Below, piece after piece: positions 1 to 6,298 of a DNA stretch of 9,224 bases. Numbering within the stretch: position 1 is the stretch's first letter; each line of letters begins with the position of its first letter. Under the pieces are notes generated by a model. That model was not told where the DNA came from, ran no database searches, and saw only the letters and a list, made by a program, of their open reading frames with translations. A program made the translations under genes and the position numbers. Origin of the DNA: Hyphomicrobiales bacterium (lineage in GTDB: Bacteria; Pseudomonadota; Alphaproteobacteria; Rhizobiales; Beijerinckiaceae); the NCBI GenBank assembly GCA_015655535.1, contig JAATEW010000158.1, positions 1 through 9,224 of the forward strand. The letters run 5' to 3'.

Positions 1-955
1 CGGCGTAATCGCTCACGTCGAAGACCCACACAAAGGCATGTGGTTGACTGAGATCGTGCGGGTGCTCTTCATCGATCACAAGCGCCAGCTCTCTTCCGGC
101 AATCTGATGCGGCACGCGTAGCACCGTATGCGTCGGCTCCGGAAACGGCGGATGATAGTCATAGTGGGCAATGGTACGCGGATTTCGGATGTCCGAAACA
201 TCGATGCCATAAATGCCGCCATACCAGCAGGCCGCCCAAATTTCATTGCCGAGGCGCATCCCGTGATGCAGACGGTTGCGCACTCCTCTCCAAGCAGGTG
301 TCTCGCCCGCTGAAATGTTCTGACCGGGAATCCACCAGCGCGACACTTCCTCAAGCTTCTTGGGATTTTTGAGATCGTAATTGACGAGGATATTGCCTTG
401 GAAGCCCTGCATCTCCGTCGAGATATACGCATAGTTTTCGTCGCAGTCGAAACGATGGACGCCGATGCCGCCGGTTTTTTGAAACGTCAGTTCACGCGGC
501 TTCGTCAAGTCAGAAATGTCGTAGACGCGAAACCCGCCGTCTTCATAACCGCGCTTGCCGACTTCGCGCAGGCCCGGCAATTCCGCCTCGGTGACCGCGA
601 GCGTGGCGGCAAGTTCGGCATCCGTCGGGCCTCGGCCTAGGGCCTTCTCCATCGCCGAGATCGTCTGGGCCATTTCAAGGCCTTTGCGCAGATAGTGACG
701 GTTGAACATTTCGCTGTTGACGATCATCAAGTCACCAGCGAGCCGCACCTTATGGGTGTGCGAATATTGGTTCGGCAGCATGATGGTCGACAGCATGCGG
801 GGATTTTTCGGATCGCGTACGTCGATAATGCTGGTGCCGTAAGGCGGCGCGATGTGACCAATGAAAGCGATGCCGTCGCGCACGACCACCTGACCGCCGC
901 CAGGAATGTCCAGCCGGCTGATGCGTTTGATGTTGTGAGCATAAGGTGAGGTCAT
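1..955 (-). CDS. LVIVD-repeat beta-propeller protein (3' end beyond window)
   Basis: The reverse strand is open from the ATG at 955 to the left edge, 318 complete codons with no stop. GGAAG sits 5 nt before the ATG. The protein is rich in short repeats of the LVIVD type: SIIDVRDPKNP (residues 42-52), FRVYDISDLTKP (142-153), ILVNYDLKNPKK and YGIDVSDIRNPR, plus a final WVFDVSDYA at the edge. Conserved stretches such as GGIGVHRFD, RWWIPGQ and PTHTVLRVP match what I remember of bacterial LVIVD proteins found in oxidative catabolic clusters. No signal peptide is visible, so it is probably cytoplasmic. Family members are usually a little longer, so some tens of residues are probably missing. Residues about 102-130 form a charged helical insert between blades that resembles sigma-70 region 3. 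It is the last visible gene of the VOC-monooxygenase operon, 62 bp after the monooxygenase stop. The biochemical role of the family is not settled, and no catalytic residues can be named. Confidence 0.85.
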   Translation of the reverse strand, partial: MTSPYAHNIKRISRLDIPGGGQVVVRDGIAFIGHIAPPYGTSIIDVRDPKNPRMLSTIMLPNQYSHTHKVRLAGDLMIVNSEMFNRHYLRKGLEMAQTISAMEKALGRGPTDAELAATLAVTEAELPGLREVGKRGYEDGGFRVYDISDLTKPRELTFQKTGGIGVHRFDCDENYAYISTEMQGFQGNILVNYDLKNPKKLEEVSRWWIPGQNISAGETPAWRGVRNRLHHGMRLGNEIWAACWYGGIYGIDVSDIRNPRTIAHYDYHPPFPEPTHTVLRVPHQIAGRELALVIDEEHPHDLSQPHAFVWVFDVSDYA

Positions 956-1017
956 AGCAACTTCCAATCGCGACATTCGTACGAGGCAGCGTCAGCTCCC
1001 CCAATGTAAGGCTCAAG

Positions 1018-2244
1018 TCAGAGAATGCTTTCCGCTTCGCGGAGACTATTGATCAGCGAAGCCCGCAGCATGAAGGCACGCGCCAAGGCCGGATCATCGG
1101 CCGAGCGTTTTAGTTCTTCGTGGTTCTTCAGCCGGACAGCCGGGTCGGTCTCTGCAAGGATGCGTTTGTTGCGCACCGTCTGCGCCTGGGTGTGCTGAAT
1201 GGCAATCTGTCGGCGCTGACGCTCATAGCGGTCGAGAACGGAGTCGTCCGCCTCGCCTCTTGAGATGGCAATCAACTTTTCGGCCAAGTTAAAAGCATCA
1301 TGGATGCCGCTGTTCATGCCCATGCCGCCGATGGGGCTGTTGACGTGGCAGGCGTCGCCGACAAGCAGCGCATTCCCCGCGCGGAATTTTGCCGCGACCC
1401 GCTGATGAACCGTATAGAGGTTAGAACCGCGGATGTTGAACGCTTCGTCGATCTCGAGAAAGCGCCGCATGCGCTCCTGCAAGGCTTTGGGCTTCGTCAA
1501 TTCATCCGGATCTTCCTCGGGTTTCGTCGGGAAATGGACGCGCCAGACTTCCGGAGGACCTGCCCAATGAAACAGGTTCGACCACTCCCCTGGATCTGAA
1601 ATGTAGTTGCGGTCGGTATAGCCCTTTCCTTTGAAGTCATACGAGACTTCAATGTTCAGCGTGCGGTCAGGATAGGTGAATCCCTCGAATTCTATGCCGA
1701 GTTGGTGGCGAATGATGCTGCGGGCACCTTCCGCGCTGACGATATAGCGGCCTTTGATGTCGATCACCTTGCCGTCGGGGCCGACGGCCATCGCGGTGAC
1801 GCTATCCCCGGACTGCTCGAAACTCTGGAACGTCGTTCCCATCATGAGCGTACAGAGCGGATCGGCCCGCGCCATTTTCATGGCTTCCTCGACGATCTTA
1901 ATGCGCTCGCATTGCAGCACGAAGGGGAAAGCCGTGTCATCCTTCAGATGGACATGGTCGAAGGCCGCGATGAGCTGATGCCCTTGCCGCTCCCAATAAT
2001 GAAAGATCGGGGCCTTGAGACCGCGCGGCTCGATCTTCTCATAAAGCCCGATGCGCGCGAACATTTCGAGAGTGGGTGGATGATTGCTACCAGCTCGCGG
2101 AACCTGGTCAAGAAACGTCTCTTCCGGAGAGCTTTCTATGAGCGTTACGGGCAAGCCAGCCTGGGTTAACGCAAGCGTCAGACAAAGACCGACAGGTCCC
2201 GCACCGACCACAATAACAGGCTTATTCTTGCTGATCATAATCAT
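1018..2244 (-). CDS. FAD-dependent monooxygenase (PHBH/UbiH-like flavoprotein hydroxylase)
   Basis: This is a 408-residue group A flavin monooxygenase, expected to use NAD(P)H and O2 to hydroxylate an aromatic or similar ring in the cytoplasm. The N-terminal Rossmann motif GAGPVG is at residues 14-19, followed by an acidic strand end (LIES). The middle NAD(P)H/FAD motif reads SAEGARSIIR (about 170-179), with E where the family usually has D. The C-terminal FAD ribityl motif GDACHVNSPIGGMGMN begins near residue 296, followed by GIHDAFNLAEKL. Length is normal for the single-component PHBH-like class. No membrane anchor is seen. Possible starts are GTG 2250, ATG 2244 and ATG 2238; I chose 2244 because AAAGAG lies 10 nt upstream of it. 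It begins about 30 bp after the VOC gene and precedes the LVIVD gene, so the three are probably co-transcribed. The substrate cannot be predicted. Confidence in the family is high. Confidence 0.93.
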   Translation of the reverse strand: MIMISKNKPVIVVGAGPVGLCLTLALTQAGLPVTLIESSPEETFLDQVPRAGSNHPPTLEMFARIGLYEKIEPRGLKAPIFHYWERQGHQLIAAFDHVHLKDDTAFPFVLQCERIKIVEEAMKMARADPLCTLMMGTTFQSFEQSGDSVTAMAVGPDGKVIDIKGRYIVSAEGARSIIRHQLGIEFEGFTYPDRTLNIEVSYDFKGKGYTDRNYISDPGEWSNLFHWAGPPEVWRVHFPTKPEEDPDELTKPKALQERMRRFLEIDEAFNIRGSNLYTVHQRVAAKFRAGNALLVGDACHVNSPIGGMGMNSGIHDAFNLAEKLIAISRGEADDSVLDRYERQRRQIAIQHTQAQTVRNKRILAETDPAVRLKNHEELKRSADDPALARAFMLRASLINSLREAESIL

Positions 2245-2275
2245 CACCACCCAACTCTTTGCTACTTTGCCGGTC

Positions 2276-2656
2276 TTACTTGTTGGACGCCGGGTCTTTC
2301 ATCGCCCCGGCCCAGCCGTTATGGGTGATGTCAAAGACGATGCCGTTGGGATCGCGATACTTGGCCTCGTAATAGGAGTTTGGCGATTCAGGCTTGCCGC
2401 CGAGATAGCTCGCGCCCGCGCCTTGCAAAACCTTTTCGGCTTCTTCGAGATCGTCGACCCACATTCCAAAGTGGAAGAGACCGACCCTTTCTTTTTCAGG
2501 ATCGACGCGCAGCAGCGCGACATTCATGACGCCGTCCGACATGTAAATGCCCCGGCGCGCGAGGCCCGCGCGTGTCATGCCGAATGCTTTTTCGAAGAAT
2601 GTGGCCGCTGTCTCGGGATCGGGAACGAGGATTGCCAGGTGACGCAGTTTTGACAT
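2276..2656 (-). CDS. VOC-family protein (glyoxalase/extradiol dioxygenase-like)
   Basis: A 126-residue vicinal-oxygen-chelate fold protein with the two beta-alpha-beta-beta-beta modules in order: LRHLAILVPDPETAATFFEK at 4-23, and HFGMWVDDLEEAEKVLQGAG at 62-81, followed by KYRDPNGIVFDI (99-110). Candidate metal ligands are H6, H62 and D109; the last position is usually Glu in glyoxalase I and extradiol dioxygenases, so D109 is a variation. The single-domain length suits a homodimer. A strong ribosome binding site (GGAGG, 2668-2664) lies 7 nt before the ATG at 2656. It is the first gene of the minus-strand operon with the FAD monooxygenase and LVIVD protein, and is divergent from the LysR gene. 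It could open a ring made by the monooxygenase, isomerise an intermediate, or simply bind a substrate. The fold is clear; the reaction is not. Confidence 0.9.
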   Translation of the reverse strand: MSKLRHLAILVPDPETAATFFEKAFGMTRAGLARRGIYMSDGVMNVALLRVDPEKERVGLFHFGMWVDDLEEAEKVLQGAGASYLGGKPESPNSYYEAKYRDPNGIVFDITHNGWAGAMKDPASNK

Positions 2657-2663
2657 GTGAGAA

Positions 2664-2683
2664 CCTCCGCTTAATGACGGAGG
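2664..2683 (-). promoter_or_regulatory. Hairpin covering the VOC gene ribosome binding site
   Basis: A perfect 6-bp inverted repeat (CCTCCG and CGGAGG) with an 8-nt loop. In the minus-strand transcript the 3' arm contains the GGAGG Shine-Dalgarno sequence of the VOC gene, 7 nt from its ATG. If transcription starts upstream of 2683, the stem could mask the ribosome binding site. The repeat is seen directly; the regulatory effect is inferred. Confidence 0.45.
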
Positions 2684-2726
2684 TATGAGGCATCGCTAAC
2701 TATCAGACAACGCTAAGAAAGCGGCC

Positions 2727-2762
2727 TTAGCTCTTCTAACGGCAGCGATAAGCCTAGCTTAT
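2727..2762. promoter_or_regulatory. Probable LysR-type operator: two T-N11-A dyads
   Basis: Two dyads fit the LysR-family T-N11-A rule. The first is TTAG-N5-CTAA at 2727-2739 (T2727, A2739). The second is ATAAGC-N3-GCTTAT at 2748-2762 (T2749, A2761), a perfect 6-bp palindrome. Their centres (2733 and 2755) are 22 bp apart, about two helical turns, as expected for recognition and activation sites of a LysR tetramer. They lie 70-100 bp upstream of the VOC start and about 250 bp upstream of the LysR start, suiting activation of the catabolic operon. A direct repeat CGCTAA at 2694-2699 and 2711-2716 lies closer to the VOC gene. I saw no clean -35/-10 pair for the VOC promoter, which is common for activator-dependent promoters. 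Confidence 0.55.
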
Positions 2763-2805
2763 ATAGATGACGAAAATTGCGCCTTTAGCAAAAATTCTAA
2801 GCCAA

Positions 2806-2817
2806 ATGATTAATCAT
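2806..2817. promoter_or_regulatory. 12-bp perfect palindrome ATGATTAATCAT
   Basis: A gap-free perfect palindrome lies in the AT-rich middle of the divergent LysR/VOC region, about 50 bp from the nearer LysR-type dyad. It could be a third regulator contact or a site for another protein such as a nucleoid protein. Twelve self-complementary bases in AT-rich DNA can also arise by chance. Confidence 0.25.
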
Positions 2818-2902
2818 AAAGCGTGCGTTTGTTCGGTCGGGTCAACAATTGCTTTTTTGCGTGTTGCTTGTTTCGTAAAAAGAGGCGCAATCTATTAGCG
2901 CT

Positions 2903-2930
2903 TTGAATATCAAGGCCTTGGTCATATTAT
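2903..2930 (+). promoter_or_regulatory. Candidate sigma-70-type promoter of the LysR gene
   Basis: TTGAAT at 2903-2908 and TATTAT at 2925-2930 are separated by 16 bp, close to the TTGACA/TATAAT consensus. Transcription would begin near 2937. That is only about 9 nt before the ATG at 2946 but about 70 nt before the GTG at 3009, which favours the GTG as the start of the LysR gene. Confidence 0.4.
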
Positions 2931-3008
2931 CTATCACTACAAGCGATGTCGGGGCCGAGCAAGACTCCCGGAGAAGACCGAGGCCGTTGCTATGGAGACG
3001 ATGGAGCG

Positions 3009-4001
3009 GTGCCGACGTTCGATATCCTGAAATCCCTGGAAATCTTTCTGAGTGTCACCGACACAGGAAGCATGACAGTCGCTTCACGCCGGCTCGGGAT
3101 CACGCAGTCGGCAATATCGCAGCAGATCAAACTCCTGGAAGCCGATCTTGGTACGCCTTTGTTCGATCGGCAGAGCCGGCCTTTGCGTTTGACGATGGCG
3201 GGCATCACATTGCATCAGCGCGCCGCGCGCCTCATTCTCGATGCCAAGGAGACATGGACATGCACGCGTCAAGCGTCCGAGGTTCTCCTTCCTCACCTTC
3301 GGCTTGCGCTTTTGTCGACGGTCGCGACGCCGCTGGTGCCTGCGGTTATGGCAGCCGCTTATCGCAAAGAAATATCCGTCCAGACAATTTCGATCATGCG
3401 GGGTATTTCGCGAAACCATACGCAGGATCTTATCAACCGCGAGATCGACGTCGCTATTACATCAGACGCGCTTTATGAGCATGAGAGTATCGAGCGGCAC
3501 GAGCTTGTGCAGGAGAGCTTTATACTTCTGCTGCCGCGCGGCACCGATTTGCGCGGAAGGGACCTCCGAACGATCGCCTCGCGTTTACCGTTTTTGCGTT
3601 ACACCTCTCGAACGCAATCTGGTCAGCTCATAGAACGTCACTTCCGGCGCCTGCGCCTGGACATCGCGCCGAATTTCCTTTTTGAGGCGCCCGACGATCT
3701 CATCGCCGGAGTCGCAGCCGGCTACGGCTGGTCAGTAATCACGCCGACACAACTCGCCTACTCCTTGACAGATGTCGCATCGGTGGAAGTCGCGCGCTTT
3801 CCAAGCCCAGGGCTGAGCCGCAGCATCACGCTTATTACGCGCCGTGGCGAGTTTCCAAATATCGCAGCACAGCTCGCATCTGTCTGCCGCCGCGTATTGC
3901 GCGACGATGTGTTACCGCGCGTCAATGCTTTTCTGCCCGATATCCCGGACAGCTTCTGTCTTGCCGATGAGATGCCCGCCGCCGACATGCTTGTGCCATG
4001 A
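3009..4001 (+). CDS. LysR-family transcriptional regulator
   Basis: A LysR-type regulator of 330 residues from the GTG at 3009. Residues about 4-54 form the winged helix-turn-helix, with the family signature GSMTVASRRLGITQSAISQQ, then LLEADLGTPLFDR and the LTMAG wing end. A linker helix follows, then an effector-binding domain from about residue 96 (LRLALLSTVATPLVPAVMAA) to near residue 295, and a C-terminal tail of about 35 residues. An upstream ATG at 2946 would add 21 residues (MSGPSKTPGE...) that do not resemble a LysR N-terminus; it has no Shine-Dalgarno and lies almost on the predicted transcription start, so the GTG is preferred, though GGAG 11 nt upstream is only modest. It is divergent from the VOC-monooxygenase-LVIVD operon, which it probably controls through the T-N11-A dyads, and may also repress itself. 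Its coinducer is unknown but is likely a substrate or intermediate of the pathway. Confidence 0.93.
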   Translation: MPTFDILKSLEIFLSVTDTGSMTVASRRLGITQSAISQQIKLLEADLGTPLFDRQSRPLRLTMAGITLHQRAARLILDAKETWTCTRQASEVLLPHLRLALLSTVATPLVPAVMAAAYRKEISVQTISIMRGISRNHTQDLINREIDVAITSDALYEHESIERHELVQESFILLLPRGTDLRGRDLRTIASRLPFLRYTSRTQSGQLIERHFRRLRLDIAPNFLFEAPDDLIAGVAAGYGWSVITPTQLAYSLTDVASVEVARFPSPGLSRSITLITRRGEFPNIAAQLASVCRRVLRDDVLPRVNAFLPDIPDSFCLADEMPAADMLVP

Positions 4002-4008
4002 AGGCACA
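3992..4008. terminator. Weak hairpin at the LysR/RidA convergent end
   Basis: TGTGCC and GGCACA form a perfect 6-bp stem with a 5-nt loop, overlapping the LysR stop codon and filling most of the 12-bp gap to the RidA stop. No T-tract follows on either strand, so it may only assist termination or may be chance. Confidence 0.25.
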
Positions 4009-4013
4009 GAAAG

Positions 4014-4409
4014 CTACTTGAGCGAAGCGACGGCCTCGAGTTCGATCAAACAGCCATAGTGCAGAGCCGGTACGGGAACGACGGAGCGCGCCGGGCGCCA
4101 GTCACCAAAGACCTCTGCAAAGATGCTGTTGAAGAGCGGCCAGTTTTCTATTCCTACGATATATGCAGTCACCTTGAGGACACGATCGACACTGCTGCCG
4201 CCATCCTCGACGATCGCGAGCACGCTGCCGAGCACGAGGCGCGTTTGGTCCTCGAAGCTGAGACCGGCATCGCGGCTGCCGTCGAGAGATATGGGCAGTT
4301 GGCCTGAGACAAAGATAATGTCTCCATTCCGCGCCCCTTGCGCATAATGGCCGCCGGGCTTCGGCGCGCGTTCGGTCTTGATGAAGCTGACGCCTATACG
4401 CTCTGTCAT
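4014..4409 (-). CDS. RidA (YjgF/YER057c/UK114) family protein
   Basis: A 131-residue RidA-fold protein. The classic RidA hydrolyses reactive enamine/imine intermediates such as 2-aminoacrylate to ketoacids plus ammonia; relatives include 2-aminomuconate deaminases of aromatic pathways. Visible features are GDIIFVSGQLPI (29-40), a helix with ILV-type residues (DQTRLVLGSVLAIVEDGGSS), the VLKVTAYIV strand, and the C-terminal motif PARSVVPVPALHYGCLIELE. R108 matches the catalytic arginine of RidA (R105 in E. coli) and E123 the conserved glutamate. The frame stays open to 4505, but that extension overlaps the permease and does not look like RidA. ATG 4409, with GGGA 10 nt upstream, gives the family's normal size. 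It lies 52 bp after the permease stop on the same strand, so it is probably co-transcribed. An enamine deamination step is plausible, but a general housekeeping role cannot be excluded. Confidence 0.92.
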   Translation of the reverse strand: MTERIGVSFIKTERAPKPGGHYAQGARNGDIIFVSGQLPISLDGSRDAGLSFEDQTRLVLGSVLAIVEDGGSSVDRVLKVTAYIVGIENWPLFNSIFAEVFGDWRPARSVVPVPALHYGCLIELEAVASLK

Positions 4410-4461
4410 GTATGCAAATCCCGGGGCTTTTTGATGATGGCCGAAGTCAGGTTTCTGATGA

Positions 4462-5964
4462 TTATCCCAGGCCGAGCGCTGGCCAATAGAACACGACACT
4501 GACAAGCAGGAAGACGAACTCGACGATCGTCAAAATGCCGCCGACTTTGAGCAGATCCTTCGACGAAAAATAGCCGTAAGAGTAGCCAAGGACGAGCACA
4601 GCGGACTGGTAGGCGAAGAGTTTGCCTCCTGACGCAAAGGACCAGATCATACCGACCCAAGCCGGATCGAGATGGTGCGATTTGGCAAACTCCATCAGGA
4701 TCGGCATCGACGTCGCGAGCATGGAAACCTCGCTGGCTGTCGCGAAGTGGTAGAAGAAACCGGCCCAATACAGAACGAAAGTGGAGGCAATTTTGCCTGT
4801 CAGAAGCGGCCCAATGCTGACGACGAACATATTTGTCAGAAGATCGAGAGCGCCTGTGACCTTCAGCACTTCGCCCATGCCAAGCGCCGCACCGACAAAG
4901 AAAAACGGCAGCAGGTTGATACGCTTGAAGTCATTTTCATCGAGGACATTGATGAACGGCATGAGCGCGATCATCCCGATTCCGAGGGCGACGATCGGGG
5001 CCGAGATGTGATGCAGCCAATCGGTCATCCAGAGAGCGAGCGCCAAGCCGCTAAGGAGAGCCGATTTGATGGCAAGGGGCGTCCAGGATGCCGAGGTGCC
5101 GAAATGATCACGTAATGCATCATGGCGATCGGCAAGGCTCTCTGCCTCCGGCGGAAAAAGCTTGAGCGCCAACCACCAGGAGACGAGGATCGTGCCAAGG
5201 GCACAAGGGAAAAAGGCGGCAAACCACAGGCCCCAGGAAATCTCGACATTGCCGTCATGCTGGATCATTGCGCGTGCGATGATCGAGGCTGTACCCGCGA
5301 TGATCATCTTGTTGAAGATGCTCGTCGTATAAGTGATGACGAGGAACATGCCTCGACCGATGTTGGAGCCCTGCTCCACGTTGAAAAGTTTGGCCAAGCC
5401 GATTGCGATCGACGCCATGATGACGACACAGGCCGCGCCCGACGGCACGATGAACGTCAGCAGAAAGGAGACGATGATCAAACCGAGCAGGAGACGCGAA
5501 TAAGTTACGCCGACCTTGGACACGACGATGTTTGCAATCCGCTGCGGTAACCCCGACTTCGACGCCATCGCGCCGATAAGCATGGCGCCCAGGTAAAACC
5601 AGGAGGCATCATTGATGAAGCCACTGAAAATGACGTTCGGCTTGGCAACGTGAAATAGCCAGAACAGCGCAAGCCCAAACATCCCCGCCGCGGAATATTC
5701 CATGGCTTCGGTGATCCACGCGACGATCATGAAAGCGGAAATCGCAAGAGCGGCCTTCGCGTTCGCCTGGATGGGGAGCGGAGCGAGCCAAACTGCGACC
5801 GGGATGGCGATGCAGAAGAAAACCTTTGCCGCGAGGACCAAAGAGGCATGCCCTGCCCTGTCCTCAATCGTCCCAATGGGCGTGCCAGCCGTCATAGCTG
5901 GGGAAGGCTTCAACCGAGATCCCGCCGCCGCCGCCACGAGGGGCTCCAACGCCTTACTTTCCAT
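4462..5964 (-). CDS. DASS/SLC13-family anion permease (di/tricarboxylate transporter-like)
   Basis: A 500-residue integral inner-membrane transporter of the divalent anion:Na+ symporter type. After a polar ~40-residue N-terminus there are about 12 hydrophobic stretches (for example 43-62, 72-104, 119-134, 155-192, 244-269, 297-316, 321-340, 351-366, 376-405, 433-462, 474-496) forming two related halves. Family-like pieces are WITEAMEYSAAGMFGLALFW (84-103), FIVPSGAACVVIMASIAIGL (171-190) and, in the second half, FFYHFATASEVSMLATSMPI (403-422). The SNT signatures that bind Na+ and carboxylate are changed: S175-G176-A177 and S411-E412-V413. The start ATG 5964 is preceded by AAGGGGA, 8 nt away; upstream ATG 5982 and TTG 5994 are weaker. 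It is followed by the RidA gene and is divergent from the porin. It likely imports an organic anion; substrate and coupling ion are unknown. Confidence 0.88.
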   Translation of the reverse strand: MESKALEPLVAAAAGSRLKPSPAMTAGTPIGTIEDRAGHASLVLAAKVFFCIAIPVAVWLAPLPIQANAKAALAISAFMIVAWITEAMEYSAAGMFGLALFWLFHVAKPNVIFSGFINDASWFYLGAMLIGAMASKSGLPQRIANIVVSKVGVTYSRLLLGLIIVSFLLTFIVPSGAACVVIMASIAIGLAKLFNVEQGSNIGRGMFLVITYTTSIFNKMIIAGTASIIARAMIQHDGNVEISWGLWFAAFFPCALGTILVSWWLALKLFPPEAESLADRHDALRDHFGTSASWTPLAIKSALLSGLALALWMTDWLHHISAPIVALGIGMIALMPFINVLDENDFKRINLLPFFFVGAALGMGEVLKVTGALDLLTNMFVVSIGPLLTGKIASTFVLYWAGFFYHFATASEVSMLATSMPILMEFAKSHHLDPAWVGMIWSFASGGKLFAYQSAVLVLGYSYGYFSSKDLLKVGGILTIVEFVFLLVSVVFYWPALGLG

Positions 5965-6077
5965 CTTAGAGTCCCCTTGCATTCCGCAAAGCAAAACGCC
6001 GTCCCAGAGCTACAAGGCTCAACGCGCGCCGCGCATAGATTTGGATGGACCGCTGCAGTAGCTCGCCATCTTCGACG

Positions 6078-6094
6078 CGTTGAAGAATTCAACG
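6078..6094. promoter_or_regulatory. 17-bp dyad CGTTGAA-N3-TTCAACG
   Basis: Perfect 7-bp inverted arms around GAA. T6080 and A6092 also fit the LysR T-N11-A spacing. It lies 114 bp upstream of the permease ATG, a suitable position for an operator controlling the minus-strand permease-RidA operon. A CGTTGA half-site recurs at 6115-6120. Which regulator binds is unknown. Confidence 0.4.
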
Positions 6095-6103
6095 ATACAA
6101 AAG

Positions 6104-6113
6104 CTTGCGCAAG
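6104..6113. promoter_or_regulatory. 10-bp palindrome CTTGCGCAAG
   Basis: A gap-free perfect palindrome located 10 bp from the 17-bp dyad. The TTGCGCAA-like core is the kind of sequence bound by several repressor families, but 10 bp alone is weak evidence. Confidence 0.25.
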
Positions 6114-6130
6114 TCGTTGACTGCTTTAGT

Positions 6131-6145
6131 TTCGTGCTATACGAA
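6131..6145. promoter_or_regulatory. 15-bp dyad TTCGT-N5-ACGAA
   Basis: Perfect 5-bp arms around a 5-bp spacer, with T6132 and A6144 in T-N11-A spacing. Its centre is 52 bp (about five helical turns) from that of the 6078-6094 dyad, so both lie on the same DNA face. This suggests a pair of regulator sites for the permease promoter. Confidence 0.35.
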
Positions 6146-6279
6146 CATAATGGAAGCAAAACACACTAAATATGCACATTTATAATGCATATGCGTTCTA
6201 TCTAATGATATTTATAACCACGGCTTTATTCCTACTGTTTCAGATGCTACTCATAAATAGCTGCACTGTAACTTATAAG

Positions 6280-6298
6280 AAGCGCTAATGTGGCGCTT
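6280..6298 (+). other. Stem-loop in the porin upstream region
   Basis: AAGCGC and GCGCTT form a perfect 6-bp GC-rich stem with a 7-nt loop, followed by TTATAGCTTTT. It could be a weak terminator or attenuator of a short leader or small RNA made from the AT-rich promoter zone, or an operator. The short stem and interrupted T-tract keep confidence low. Confidence 0.25.

Noticed and set aside
76..1016. Short frames on both strands in the left 1 kb
   Set aside because: They are out-of-frame readings of the LVIVD gene, which has consistent repeats, no stop over 318 codons and a good ribosome binding site.
1702..2169. 155-codon plus-strand frame inside the monooxygenase
   Set aside because: It is antisense to conserved FAD-binding sequence and has no recognisable domain.
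4410..4505. N-terminal extension of the RidA frame
   Set aside because: It overlaps the permease 3' end, adds 32 residues with no RidA similarity, and a start giving the standard family size exists at 4409.
4672..5550. Plus-strand frames of 147 and 142 codons inside the permease gene
   Set aside because: They are highly charged, antisense to transmembrane segments, and an expected by-product of hydrophobic codons read in reverse.
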